Shown piece after piece: positions 24,269 to 33,324 of a stretch of 64,000 nt of DNA (its first letter is position 1; each line of letters starts with the position of its first letter). Source of the stretch: Lichenicoccus sp965213775. GTDB taxonomy: Bacteria; Pseudomonadota; Alphaproteobacteria; Acetobacterales; Acetobacteraceae. Where the stretch lies: the NCBI GenBank assembly GCA_965213775.1, contig CBDCAC010000004.1:1426001-1490000 (forward strand), given 5' to 3'. The translations under genes were made by a program, and so were the position numbers. The notes below the pieces were generated by a model, which was given only the letters and a program-made list of their open reading frames with translations, had not been told where the DNA came from and made no database searches.

Positions 24269-24952
24269 TCATGGCTCGCCGCCGCAGCGGGCCAGCGCGC
24301 GCCGCATGTGTCCGGGCGGCGGCGCCACCGCATGCACCGGCGGCGACAGCGGCAGGTGGATCGCGCGCGCGAGCAGGTGCAGGGTCTCGGGGTCGGACGC
24401 GTCCGGGCCATAGATCCGGTCGCCCAGGATCGGGCAGCCGAGGCTCGCGAGATGCACGCGCGCCTGATGCGTGCGTCCGCTGCGCAGCCGCAGCTCCAGC
24501 CACGACAGGCCGCCCGCCTCGCCTCGCCGCACGTAGTCGGTGCGTGCCGCAGCACCCTGGTCGTCCACCGCCATCCGCCAGCCGCCGGCGCGGTCGCTCC
24601 GCCGGCGCAGCGGCGCGCCGACGGTGCCGCAGTCGGCCGGCGGCGCGCCGCGCACCACCGCCCAGTAGGTCTTGTCGGCGCGGCCCTCGGCGAAGCAGGC
24701 CTGCGCCTCGTGCAGTGCCGCGCGCCGCAGCGCCACCACCAGGCAGCCGGCGGTGTCGGCGTCCAGGCGATGGGCGAGCCAGGGCCCGTCGCGTCGGCGC
24801 GAGAGCTGGCCGAACCAGTCCTCCACCGAGGCGCCGCCACCCGGTCCAGCATGCACCTTCAGCCCGGCCGGCTTGTCGAGCACGACGAAGCGCGGGTCGC
24901 GGAACAGCAGCGTCGGCAGCGCGCCGACGGCTGCGGGTCGGAATGCGTTCAG
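24269..24952 (-). CDS. RluA-family pseudouridine synthase, start codon unclear
   Basis: The frame encodes a complete RluA-type catalytic domain: FVVLDKPAGLKVHAGPGG, the active-site HRLDADTAGCLVVA (Asp64 with the start used here), DKTYWAVVRG and SGRTHQARVHLASLGCPILGDRIYG. It therefore should isomerise uridine in rRNA or tRNA. The start is a problem: no ATG, GTG or TTG lies between the MFS stop and the first catalytic motif. The given start is a CTG at 24952 that overlaps the MFS stop as CTGA. A GTG within VVLDK would remove part of the fold, and the frame stays open upstream inside the MFS gene. The target site is unknown. Confidence 0.78.
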   Translation of the reverse strand: MNAFRPAAVGALPTLLFRDPRFVVLDKPAGLKVHAGPGGGASVEDWFGQLSRRRDGPWLAHRLDADTAGCLVVALRRAALHEAQACFAEGRADKTYWAVVRGAPPADCGTVGAPLRRRSDRAGGWRMAVDDQGAAARTDYVRRGEAGGLSWLELRLRSGRTHQARVHLASLGCPILGDRIYGPDASDPETLHLLARAIHLPLSPPVHAVAPPPGHMRRALARCGGEP

Positions 24953-26190
24953 CTTGGCTCGGCCGGCGCGGGATCGGGCAGCAACAGCGCCAGGATGCCG
25001 ATCGCGGGCAGCCAGGCGCACAGCCGGTAGACCGCGACGATGCCGGCATGGTCGGCCATCACCCCGAGCAGCGCCGCACCCAGGCCGCCCATGCCGAAGG
25101 CGAGGCCGAAGAACAGGCCGGAGACCATGCCGATCCGCCCGGGCAGCAGCTCGGTGGCATAGACCAGGATCGCCGAGAACGCCGAGGCCAGCACCACCCC
25201 GATCACCATGCTCAGCGCGATGGTCCAGCCCAGCCCGACATGCGGCAGCAGCAGCGTGAACGGCAGCACGCCCAGGATGGAGCCCCAGATCACGTGCTTG
25301 CGCCCGATGCGGTCGCCGATCGGCCCGCCCGCCAGCGTGCCGGCCGCCACCGCGGCGAGGAACACGAACAGGTCGGTCTGGGCCGCCTGCGCGGACTGGC
25401 CGAAGCGCTGCATCAGGTAGAAGATGTAGTAGCTGCCGATGCTGGCGAGGTAGAAATATTTCGAGAACACCAGCGCGACCAGCAGCCCGATCGCCACCGC
25501 GACCTGCCGGCGCGAGAGGTCGTGCCGGCGCTCGGGCGCGCGGCGGCGCGCGGTGAGGCGCGCCTGCTGCGAGTACCAGCGCCCGATCGCGCCCAGCAGC
25601 ACCATCCCGCCCAGCGCCAGCAGGCAGAACCAGGCGAGGCTGCCGCGGCCGTTCGGCAGCACCACGAAGGCGGCGAGCAGCGGCCCGAGTGCGGAGCCGA
25701 AATTGCCGCCGACCTGGAACACCGACTGCGCGAGGCCGTGCCGGCCGCCCGACGCCAGCCTGGCGATGCGCGAGGATTCCGGGTGGAACACCGACGAGCC
25801 CATGCCGAGCAGCGCCGCCCCGGCGAGCAGCCCGGCATAGGCGTGCGCCAGCGCCAGCACCAGCAGCCCGCCCATCGACAGGCCCATCCCCACGGACAGC
25901 GACCATGGCAGCGGCCTGCGGTCGGTGAACTGCCCGACCATCGGCTGCAGCAGCGACGCCGTCGCCTGATAGGTCAGGGTCAGCAGCCCGATCTGGGCGA
26001 AGGAGAGGTGGAAGCCGCCCTTGAGCAGCGGGTAGATCGCCGGCAGCAGCGACTGGATGGTGTCATTGAGCAGGTGGCAGACGCTGATGGTGCCGAGCAC
26101 CAGCCCCGCGATGCCGGCCTGATCCTGGCGTCCGGCCGGAAGCGGCGCCCGCGCCCGGGCGGTACGGCCTTGGGCGATACTCTGGGTCAT
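24949..26190 (-). CDS. MFS transporter, fosmidomycin-resistance (Fsr)-like
   Basis: This is a 12-helix major facilitator of 413 residues. Typical Fsr-group features are ISVCHLLNDTIQSLLPAIYPLLK in helix 1, FAQIGLLTLTYQATASLLQPMVGQFTDRRP as motif A region, GMGSSVFHPESSRIARLASGG, and AQSVFQVGGNFGSALGPLLAAFVV. The Fsr family exports fosmidomycin and other small molecules in Escherichia coli. Here the substrate is unknown. It appears to be transcribed together with the overlapping pseudouridine synthase gene. Confidence 0.88.
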   Translation of the reverse strand: MTQSIAQGRTARARAPLPAGRQDQAGIAGLVLGTISVCHLLNDTIQSLLPAIYPLLKGGFHLSFAQIGLLTLTYQATASLLQPMVGQFTDRRPLPWSLSVGMGLSMGGLLVLALAHAYAGLLAGAALLGMGSSVFHPESSRIARLASGGRHGLAQSVFQVGGNFGSALGPLLAAFVVLPNGRGSLAWFCLLALGGMVLLGAIGRWYSQQARLTARRRAPERRHDLSRRQVAVAIGLLVALVFSKYFYLASIGSYYIFYLMQRFGQSAQAAQTDLFVFLAAVAAGTLAGGPIGDRIGRKHVIWGSILGVLPFTLLLPHVGLGWTIALSMVIGVVLASAFSAILVYATELLPGRIGMVSGLFFGLAFGMGGLGAALLGVMADHAGIVAVYRLCAWLPAIGILALLLPDPAPAEPS

Positions 26191-26312
26191 GCCGGCCTCC
26201 CCGCGTTTCGGCCTCAGCCTCTACGCCCGCCGGCGCCCGGGTTCCAGGCCCGATGCCGGCATGCGCGGGGTGCGGGTGGATTTCATGGCGCCGGACCTGT
26301 AGCTGCAGGGCG

Positions 26313-27713
26313 ATGTCTGTCCTGCTCCCCGAGCCGCCGACGCCGGTCGATGGCCTGCACGGCCGCGCCCGGCGCTGGGCGATGGCGGCGCTGGCGCTGG
26401 CGGTGCTGCTCTCCACCCTGGACTACTCGGTGGCCAACGTGGCGCTGCCGACGATCGCGCACGACATCCACGCCACCCCGGCGGACTCGATCTGGGTGAT
26501 CAACGCCTACCAGCTGGCCAGCCTTATCGGCCTGCTGCCGCTGGCCTCGCTCGGCGAGATCAAGGGCCAGGACCGCATGTGCCGGGTCGGGCTGGTGGTG
26601 TTCATCCTGTCGTCCGCCTGCTGCGCCGCCTCGCAGACGCTGCCGGAGCTCGCGGTCTCGCGCGCGCTGCAGGGGCTCGGCGGTGCCTGCATCATGAGCG
26701 TCAACGCCGCCCTGGTGCGCTTCATCTATCCCGCCCGCCTGCTCGGCCGCGGCATGTCGCTCAACGGCCTGGTGGTCGCACTCGGCGTCGCGGTGGGTCC
26801 GACCATCGCGGCGGCCGTGCTTTCGGTGGCGAGCTGGCGCTGGATCTTCCTGATCAACCTGCCGCTCGGGCTCGCGGCGATGCTGTTCGCGGCCACCAGC
26901 CTGCCGGTGATGCCGCGCCCCTCGCCGCCGCGCCGCTTCGACCGCATCAGCGCAGCACTCACCGTGCTCTCGCTGGCGCCGCTGGTGGTGGGGCTGGACC
27001 GGCTGGCGCATCACGGCGGCGTCGCATCGTCGCTGCCGCTGGTCGCCGCCGGCGCGGTGTGCATGGTCTGGCTGGTGCGGCGCCAGCTCGACACCGCCGC
27101 CCCGCTGCTGCCGGTCGACCTGCTGCGGCTGGGCGGGTTCCGCACCGCGTTCTCGGTCGGCTTCCTCGCCTTCGTCGCGTCGAACTTCTTCATCATCGCG
27201 ATGCCGTTCTTCTTCGAGCTGCAGCTGCACCGCTCGGCGGTGCAGACCGGCCTGCTGATCACGCCCTGGCCGCTGGCGATCGTGGCGGTGTCGCCGCTGG
27301 TGGCGCGGATCGCCGACCGCTACCCGGCCGGCCTGCTCTCGAGCATCGGGCTGTGCCTGACCGCGACCGGCTTCGCCCTGCTCTGGCGGATGCCGCCGCA
27401 GCCGTCGAACTTCGAGATCGCCTGGCGCATCGCGCTCGCCGGCTGCGGCTTCGGCCTGTTCCAGCCGCCGAACAACCGCGCCATGCTCACCGGCGCGCCG
27501 GTGCACCGCTCGGGCGGCGCCAGCGGCATGATCTCGGTGGCGCGGCTGCTGGGCCAGACCGTCGGCGCCATGCTGGTCGCGCTGGTGTTCGAGCTGGCGC
27601 CGCGCGATCAGGCCCGGCACTGCCTGGCACTCGGCGCCCTGGTGGGGCTGCTCGCCGCCATTATCAGCGCCCGGCGGCTATGGTCGCGACGGCGGCCCGG
27701 GGCCCGCGCGTAG
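26313..27713 (+). CDS. MFS transporter, DHA2 (14-helix) drug exporter
   Basis: This major facilitator of 466 residues belongs to the 14-helix EmrB/SmvA-like class. Helix 1 motif D1 is LDYSVANVALPTIAHDIHATPADSIWVINAYQL. Motif A is present as ASLGEIKGQDRMCRVGL, and ALQGLGGACIMSVNAALVRFIYP and LNGLVVALGVAVGPTIAAAVLS provide motifs B and C. The ATG at 26313 is used since it begins the normal family N-terminus; an upstream ATG at 26253 adds a Cys-rich leader without similarity. The gene is divergent from the Fsr-like gene and ends a few bases from ftsK in a convergent arrangement. The substrate is unknown. Confidence 0.87.
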   Translation: MSVLLPEPPTPVDGLHGRARRWAMAALALAVLLSTLDYSVANVALPTIAHDIHATPADSIWVINAYQLASLIGLLPLASLGEIKGQDRMCRVGLVVFILSSACCAASQTLPELAVSRALQGLGGACIMSVNAALVRFIYPARLLGRGMSLNGLVVALGVAVGPTIAAAVLSVASWRWIFLINLPLGLAAMLFAATSLPVMPRPSPPRRFDRISAALTVLSLAPLVVGLDRLAHHGGVASSLPLVAAGAVCMVWLVRRQLDTAAPLLPVDLLRLGGFRTAFSVGFLAFVASNFFIIAMPFFFELQLHRSAVQTGLLITPWPLAIVAVSPLVARIADRYPAGLLSSIGLCLTATGFALLWRMPPQPSNFEIAWRIALAGCGFGLFQPPNNRAMLTGAPVHRSGGASGMISVARLLGQTVGAMLVALVFELAPRDQARHCLALGALVGLLAAIISARRLWSRRRPGARA

Positions 27714-27721
27714 CGGCCGCC

Positions 27722-30613
27722 TCAGGCCTCGGTCTCGCGACGGACCAGCACCTCGCGCTTGCCGACATGGTTGGCCGCGCCGACGATGCCCTCCTTCTCC
27801 ATCTGCTCGATCAGCTTGGCGGCGCGGTTGTAGCCGATCGAGAGGTGGCGCTGGATGAACGAGGTGGAGGCCTTGCCCTCGCGCGCCACCAGCGCCACCG
27901 CCTGGTCGAACAGCCCGGTCTCGCCGTCGAAGCCGCCGCCGCCCAGGCCGTTGCCTCCAGGGCCGTTGCCTCCAGGGCCGTTGCCGCCCGGCAGGCCGCT
28001 GCCCTCCTCCTCGAAGGCCGAGGTGACGTCGTCCAGGTAGGCCGGCTCGCCCTGCTGGCGCAGGTGCCGCACCACGTCCTCGACCTCGGCGTCGCCGACG
28101 AACGGGCCGTGCACGCGGGTGATGCGGCCGCCGCCCTGCATGAACAGCATGTCGCCCTGGCCCAGCAGCTGCTCGGAGCCCTGCTCGCCGAGGATGGTGC
28201 GGCTGTCGAACTTGCTGATCACCTGGAAGCTGATGCGGGTCGGGAAGTTGGCCTTGATGGTGCCGGTGATCACGTCCACCGAGGGCCGCTGCGTCGCCAT
28301 GATCACGTGGATGCCGGCGGCGCGCGCCATCTGCGCCAGGCGCTGCACGGTGGCCTCGATCTCCTTGCCGGCGACCATCATCAGGTCGGCCATCTCGTCG
28401 ATCACCACCACGATGTAGGGCAGGTTCTCGAGCCCCAGCGGCTGCTCCTCGAACGTAGGCTTGCCGGTCTCCGGATCGAAGCCGGTCTGCACCCGGCGCA
28501 TCAGCACCTCGCCGGCGGCGCGGGCGGCGGCGACGCGCTCGTTGTAGCCGCCGATGTTGCGCACGCCGAGCTGGCTCATGCCGCGATAGCGCCGCTCCAT
28601 CTCGCGCACCGTCCATTTCAGCGCGGTGACCGCCTTGGCCGGCTCGGTGACCACCGGCGCCATCAGATGCGGGATGCCGTCGTACACCGACAGCTCGAGC
28701 ATCTTCGGGTCGATCATGATCAGCCGGCACTCCTCCGGCGACAGCCGGTACAGCAGCGACAGGATCATCGAGTTGATGCCGACCGACTTGCCCGAGCCGG
28801 TGGTGCCGGCGATCAGCAGATGCGGCATGCGGGCGAGGTCGGCATAGACCGGCGCGCCGGCGATGTCCTTGCCGAGCGCGAGGCACAGCCGCGACGGGTT
28901 GTTGTGCCAGGCATCCGCGTCCAGCAGCTCGGAGAAGAACACGGTCTCGCGACGCGCGTTGGGCACCTCGATGCCGATCACGTTGCGGCCCGGCACGGTG
29001 GCGATGCGCACCGCGGTGACCGAGAGCGAGCGGGCGATGTCGTCGGCGAGCCCGATCACGCGGGCCGAACGTATGCCTGGCGCCGGCTCGAGCTCGTAGA
29101 GGGTGACCACCGGACCCGCGTGGATCTCGCCGATCGCGCCCTGCACGCCGTAATCCGACAGCACCGTCTCCAGCAGCCGCGCATTGGCCTGCTGGCTCTC
29201 GGGCGACGGGCCGGTGCCGGCGCGCGGCGGTGCCGGCTGCAGCAGCGAGAGCGGCGGCGGCACCCAGCCGTCGGCGGCGATCTCGTCGTGCGGCGACGCG
29301 GCGCGCGACGCGCCGGCGGGACGTCGCGGCGCCTCGCCGCGGCCGCCGAGCAGCTTGCGTATCGACAGCAGGCCCGCCGCCTCCCTAGGTGCGGCGTCCC
29401 TCGGTGCGGCGTTCCCGGCCGCCTCCCTGGGTGCTGCCGGGTTCGGCGCGGGCTGCGGGCGCGACGCCGGCGGCTCGGCGGTGGTCAGCGCGCGCGACGC
29501 CGCCCGCTCCGGCCGGGCGGGCTCGCCCGAAGCCCGTGCTGCGGCCGACGTCGCGGCGCCGCGACGCGCCGCCTCGCGCGCCGCGGCGGATCGCAGCGGC
29601 AGCGGCGGCGCGTCGTCCTGCTCCTCGGCGAAACCGGGCGGCAGGATGTAGCCGCCGAGCGGCGTGCGCGGCGGCGGCGGCTCGTCGCGGCTGGCGCGCA
29701 GGCCGGAGTCGCGCCCCGCGGCCGCGGGGCGCGCCCGCATCGCGAACGGCGACGGACCCGACGACGCCGCGTCCGACCCATGATCGCCGAGCTCCGGCCC
29801 CACGCCGGCATGGTCGGCGGCGCCTCGGCCGCGACGCCGCTCGCCGCCGCGGGCAAGCCCGGTGAGCCAGCTCCAGCCGAAGCGCGTGCGGCGCGCCTGC
29901 GACGGCTCCCGGGCGGACGCGGCGGCGGCGTGGCGGGCGGCCGAGAAGCGCGCCCCCTGCCGGGCGCTCCACTGCATGCCGCCCCTGGCGCCGAACCGGG
30001 CGCGGCGTCCGGCCGCGCGCCATTCCCCGGCGGAGAGCGCCAGCGACAGCGGCGCCAGCACCAGCGCCAGCGCCGCCAGCAGGCTCCAGATGACGGCGCC
30101 GCCGGCGCTGCCGATCATCTGCTGGCCGGCCTGCAGCGCCAGGTGCGACAGCCCCTGGCCGACGGCCCCCCCCAGCCCGGCCGGCGCCGGCCAGGACCGG
30201 TCACGGAGGTGCATCAGCAGGGGTATGCCGGCGAAGCTGGCAGCGGCGGCGGGCAGGGCGCAGAGCAGCGCGATCAGCCGCAGCGTGGGGCTGCCGAGCC
30301 CGCGATGCGAGCCGATCCGCCAGGCCCAGCCCAGCATCGCCAGCGGCGGCAGCAGGCCGGCGAGGCCGAAGCCCTGCAGCAGCAGGTCGGCGACCACGGC
30401 ACCCGCCGGCCCGGCGAGGTTGCGGGCGGCGGCCACGCTGGCGGTGTCGAGCGAGGGATCGTGCGGATCGTACGACGACAGCGCGGCCAGCGTCGCCACC
30501 GCCGCCAGCGCCAGCCCCGCCGCGCACAGCTCCGCCAGCCTGCGGCGCACGATCCCCTGCAGGCGCGGCGAGGTCAGGCGTTCGGACAGTCGGCTGCTCA
30601 GGGCTGCGGGCAT
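27722..30613 (-). CDS. ftsK: DNA translocase FtsK
   Basis: This is a septal DNA translocase of 963 residues. Several hydrophobic segments at the N-terminus (AAGLALAAVATLAALSSYDP, GLLPPLAMLGWAWRIG, LIALLCALPAAAASFAGIPL, GGAVIWSLLAALALVLAPLSLAL) form the membrane domain. A low-complexity Ala/Pro/Arg linker of about 250 residues follows. The RecA-like motor has LIAGTTGSGKSVGIN (Walker A) and YIVVVIDEMADLMM (Walker B). The C-terminal gamma domain, FIQRHLSIGYNRAAKLIEQMEKEGIV, reads polar KOPS-type sites. The ATG at 30613 with CGGAGCG upstream is preferred over one at 30679. A three-copy GGNGP repeat separates motor and gamma domains. Confidence 0.95.
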   Translation of the reverse strand: MPAALSSRLSERLTSPRLQGIVRRRLAELCAAGLALAAVATLAALSSYDPHDPSLDTASVAAARNLAGPAGAVVADLLLQGFGLAGLLPPLAMLGWAWRIGSHRGLGSPTLRLIALLCALPAAAASFAGIPLLMHLRDRSWPAPAGLGGAVGQGLSHLALQAGQQMIGSAGGAVIWSLLAALALVLAPLSLALSAGEWRAAGRRARFGARGGMQWSARQGARFSAARHAAAASAREPSQARRTRFGWSWLTGLARGGERRRGRGAADHAGVGPELGDHGSDAASSGPSPFAMRARPAAAGRDSGLRASRDEPPPPRTPLGGYILPPGFAEEQDDAPPLPLRSAAAREAARRGAATSAAARASGEPARPERAASRALTTAEPPASRPQPAPNPAAPREAAGNAAPRDAAPREAAGLLSIRKLLGGRGEAPRRPAGASRAASPHDEIAADGWVPPPLSLLQPAPPRAGTGPSPESQQANARLLETVLSDYGVQGAIGEIHAGPVVTLYELEPAPGIRSARVIGLADDIARSLSVTAVRIATVPGRNVIGIEVPNARRETVFFSELLDADAWHNNPSRLCLALGKDIAGAPVYADLARMPHLLIAGTTGSGKSVGINSMILSLLYRLSPEECRLIMIDPKMLELSVYDGIPHLMAPVVTEPAKAVTALKWTVREMERRYRGMSQLGVRNIGGYNERVAAARAAGEVLMRRVQTGFDPETGKPTFEEQPLGLENLPYIVVVIDEMADLMMVAGKEIEATVQRLAQMARAAGIHVIMATQRPSVDVITGTIKANFPTRISFQVISKFDSRTILGEQGSEQLLGQGDMLFMQGGGRITRVHGPFVGDAEVEDVVRHLRQQGEPAYLDDVTSAFEEEGSGLPGGNGPGGNGPGGNGLGGGGFDGETGLFDQAVALVAREGKASTSFIQRHLSIGYNRAAKLIEQMEKEGIVGAANHVGKREVLVRRETEA
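27945..27989 (-). repeat. 15-bp tandem repeat x3 in ftsK (motor-gamma linker)
   Basis: Three units of RGGCCGTTGCCTCCA encode GGNGP, GGNGP and a GGNGL variant in a glycine-rich hinge between the FtsK motor and its DNA-reading gamma domain. Hinge length may affect gamma-domain reach. Confidence 0.9.
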
Positions 30614-30721
30614 CTGGCGCTCCGGAGATGTCGGCCCATGGTATCGCACCATCCGACGGCAACAGAAGTGCCGATGCACCGCTGGCAGCGCCGGGGCCGG
30701 CAGCGCGTGGCCGGCGGCGCA

Positions 30722-30762
30722 GGGCAGGGGGGGCAGGGGAGGCAGGGCAGGGGAGGCAGGGC
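30722..30762 (+). repeat. G-rich 14-bp tandem repeat, potential G-quadruplex
   Basis: A run of G-tracts contains two perfect copies of GGGCAGGGGAGGCA (30731-30744 and 30745-30758), preceded and followed by further GGG runs. At least five G-tracts of three or more occur within 41 bases on the plus strand. It lies in the divergent promoter region between ftsK and the aminotransferase gene. Quadruplex formation is predicted from the pattern only. Confidence 0.75.
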
Positions 30763-30881
30763 ACTGGCCGCTGGCGGCGTCGCCATGTTACTGCGGCAGC
30801 CCGCCCTCGCGCTCGGCTCCCTGGATCGGGCACTGTCTGCCGCATTGCACGAACCGTATTGATCTGAAGCGAGCCAGGACG

Positions 30882-32069
30882 ATGACCGACGTGAACCTCG
30901 ACCTGCCCGCCGCGTCCCGGCCCGGCTATCCGATCCGCGACCTGGAGCTTGCGACCCACCTCTCGCACTGGCACGCCTCGACCGCGCACCATCTCAGCGC
31001 CTCGGAGTGCGAGACGGTGGCGCTCGCCGACCTGCTGGCGCTGGCCGATTCGCAGGACGCGGCGCGCTGGGCCGGCGTCACCCTCGGCTACACCCACCCG
31101 CTGGGCGCGCCGTGGCTGCGGGCGGCGATGGCCGCAGGCTACCAGCGGGTCGAGGCGAACGAGCTGGTCTGCTTCGCCGGCGCCCAGGAGGCGCTGTACG
31201 CGGTGCTGCATGCCCTGCTCGAGCCGGGCGATCACGCCGTCATCGTGCTGCCGGGCTACCAGTCGGTGGAGACGCTGACCCTCGGCCTGTGCGCGGTGTC
31301 AGGCGTCGCCCTCGATCCGGATCGCGGCTGGTCGCTCGACCTCGATGCGGTCGCGGCGGCGCTGCGTCCCAACACCCGCCTGCTGGCGATCAGCTTTCCC
31401 AACAACCCGACCGGCGGGCAGCTCGAGCCGGATCGTCTCGCCGGCCTGGTGGCGCTGTGCCGCCGACGCGGCATCTGGCTGGTCAGCGACGAGGTCTACC
31501 GCCTGACCGAGCGGCCGCCCGCGCGCAGGCTGCCGCCGGTCGCCGATGCCTACGAGCGCGGCGTCTCGATCTGCGCGCTGTCCAAGGCCTACGGGCTGCC
31601 GGGCCTGAGGATCGGCTGGGTCGCCTGCCGCGAGCCGGCGCTGATCGGCCGCCTGACCACGATGCGGCAATATCTCTCGACCTGCGGCGCCGGCCCGAGC
31701 GAGGTGCTGGCCTGCATCGCGCTCAAGGCGGCACCGGTGCTGCTGGCCCGCAACCTGGCGCTGGCCGCCTCCAACCTGGTGCGGCTGCAAGCCTTCCTGG
31801 AGCGCCACGCGGCGCTGTTCGACTGCGTGCCGCCGCACGGCGGCGTGGTGTGCTACCCGCGCTACCGGGGTGCGGAGGGCGTCGGCCGCTTCGTCGAGCG
31901 CATGGCGCGCACCGCGGGCGTGCTGCTGCTGCCGGCCGGCGTGTTCCGCTCCGACCTGCTGGACCTGCCGCAGGACCGGTTCCGCATCGGCTTCGGCGGG
32001 CTCGGCTTCGCGGCCGGCCTGCAGGCGCTGGAGCGCGCCCTGGACGGGTGCGAGGCTAGCGACGGCTGA
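30882..32069 (+). CDS. Class I/II PLP-dependent aminotransferase
   Basis: This fold-type I aminotransferase of 395 residues has GYTHPLGAPWLRAAMAAGYQ, the PLP-binding SFPNNPTGG, SDEVYR, and the Schiff-base lysine in ICALSKAYGLPGLRIGW. The C-terminal RIGFGG contains the carboxylate-binding arginine. The overall pattern is that of the aspartate-aminotransferase superfamily, but the substrate amino acid cannot be read off. The gene is divergent from ftsK and overlaps the AraC regulator gene tail-to-tail by 14 bases, so the regulator may or may not control it. Confidence 0.85.
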   Translation: MTDVNLDLPAASRPGYPIRDLELATHLSHWHASTAHHLSASECETVALADLLALADSQDAARWAGVTLGYTHPLGAPWLRAAMAAGYQRVEANELVCFAGAQEALYAVLHALLEPGDHAVIVLPGYQSVETLTLGLCAVSGVALDPDRGWSLDLDAVAAALRPNTRLLAISFPNNPTGGQLEPDRLAGLVALCRRRGIWLVSDEVYRLTERPPARRLPPVADAYERGVSICALSKAYGLPGLRIGWVACREPALIGRLTTMRQYLSTCGAGPSEVLACIALKAAPVLLARNLALAASNLVRLQAFLERHAALFDCVPPHGGVVCYPRYRGAEGVGRFVERMARTAGVLLLPAGVFRSDLLDLPQDRFRIGFGGLGFAAGLQALERALDGCEASDG

Positions 32070-32985
32070 TCCGGAACAGCTGCGGCGACATGCCGACGCG
32101 CTCGGTGAACGCGGCTGCGAAGTGGCGCGCGTGGGCATAGCCCACCGCGTGGGCGACCGCCTCCACCTGCAGCGCCGTGGTCTCGAGCAGCACCCTTGCG
32201 TGCTGCATCCGCGTCTCGGCCAGGAACTGTCCGGGACTGCGGCCCAGGCTGCGCCGGAAGGCGCGGAAGAAGTGCGCCCGGCTCAGCCCGGTCAGCCCGG
32301 CCAGCGCGCCGAGCGTCATGTCGTCGCGCAGATGTCCGTTCATGTAGTCGATCACGCGCCGCAGCTGCCAGCCGGCGAGGCCGCCGCGCCGCCGCGGGCT
32401 CGATGCCCCGCCGATGGCGTCCGGCCCGGTCGCATCCAGGCCGGTGGCACCCGGCCCGGCGGTGGAATGCCGCTCCAGCAGCGAGACCGCGAAGGCGGTC
32501 AGCAGCGCGTCCATGTGCAGCCGGCCGAAATGCTGGCGTTCCGTCAGGGCGAGGATGGCGCGGAACAGCTGCTCGAGCAGCGGATCCTCGATGCCGATGG
32601 TCTCGTGCAGCCGGTGGGTGGCGGGCTCGCGATCGAGCTCCTCGACGATGATCTGCTCCGCGGTGCCGACGCTGAGGATCAGGTGGGCGAAGTCGATCGG
32701 CCCTTCGGTGCGCCAGCGATTGGCCTGATAGGCCGGCATCAGGGTCATCGAGCCGAGCCTCACGTCCTGCACCCAGCGGCGTGCGCCCTGCGTCCGGTGC
32801 ACCCGCTTGGCCCCGCCGAGATGCAGCGCCACCACGTGCGCATCCAGCGGCGGCTGGTCGATCGCGCCCGGCACCGCAACGAAGTGCCTCACCGGCACGT
32901 CCGCGCGGGCGTCCGCCGGCGCGGCGCCGGCCAGTCCCTGGTACCAGCGCGCCGGCGAGCACACGGCTGGCCATCCCGACTTCAT
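32056..32985 (-). CDS. AraC-family transcriptional regulator
   Basis: This regulator of 309 residues has an N-terminal cupin-like sensor (LDAHVVALHLGG, then DVRLGSMTLMPAYQANRWRTEGPIDFAHLIL). The C-terminal part has the double helix-turn-helix DDMTLGALAGLTGLSRAHFFRAFRRSLGRSPGQFL and AVAHAVGYAHARHFAAAFTERVGMSP. The ATG at 32985, with GGCGGAG directly upstream, sets the start; the frame is open further up without similarity. The interdomain linker carries a degenerate ATGPD-type tandem repeat. Its target is unknown. Confidence 0.88.
   Translation of the reverse strand: MKSGWPAVCSPARWYQGLAGAAPADARADVPVRHFVAVPGAIDQPPLDAHVVALHLGGAKRVHRTQGARRWVQDVRLGSMTLMPAYQANRWRTEGPIDFAHLILSVGTAEQIIVEELDREPATHRLHETIGIEDPLLEQLFRAILALTERQHFGRLHMDALLTAFAVSLLERHSTAGPGATGLDATGPDAIGGASSPRRRGGLAGWQLRRVIDYMNGHLRDDMTLGALAGLTGLSRAHFFRAFRRSLGRSPGQFLAETRMQHARVLLETTALQVEAVAHAVGYAHARHFAAAFTERVGMSPQLFRISRR
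32416..32460 (-). repeat. Degenerate 15-bp tandem repeat x3 in the AraC gene linker
   Basis: Three diverged 15-base units (GGCGTCCGGCCCGGT, CGCATCCAGGCCGGT, GGCACCCGGCCCGGC) encode the linker pentapeptides GATGL, DATGP and DAIGG-like steps between sensor and DNA-binding domains. Confidence 0.65.
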
Positions 32986-33324
32986 CTCCGCCCCGATCTC
33001 ATCTCGACAGCCTCCTCCACCCAGTCCACCCTGCCAAACGCCATCGCGCTGCGGGACCTGTGCCGCGCACCACCGGATGGCCGCGCGGGCGCAGATCGCA
33101 TCACGCGAGCGGCGTGATGAGCCGGCGGCGCGCGCGAACCTCACCACGCCGTCGCGCCCTCTGCTATGCTGGCGTTCGCCCGACGATCGTCCGCAGCAGC
33201 CGGAGACACCACCTGCATCTCCCAGACCGCCCTCGTACGGCGCATGATCCCGGCGGCGTGTCCGCCGCAGGCTGGTCCGGTCCGCGGTCCCCCGGCATCG
33301 TCAGTTCCCCGGAGGCACCGAGCG

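Noticed and set aside
23161..26499. A 1112-residue plus-strand open frame
   Set aside because: Antisense to MATE, RluA and MFS genes that have clear families; composition is typical of a GC-rich shadow.
26579..30862. A 1427-residue plus-strand open frame
   Set aside because: Runs across the DHA2 MFS gene in the wrong frame and antisense to ftsK; no domain.
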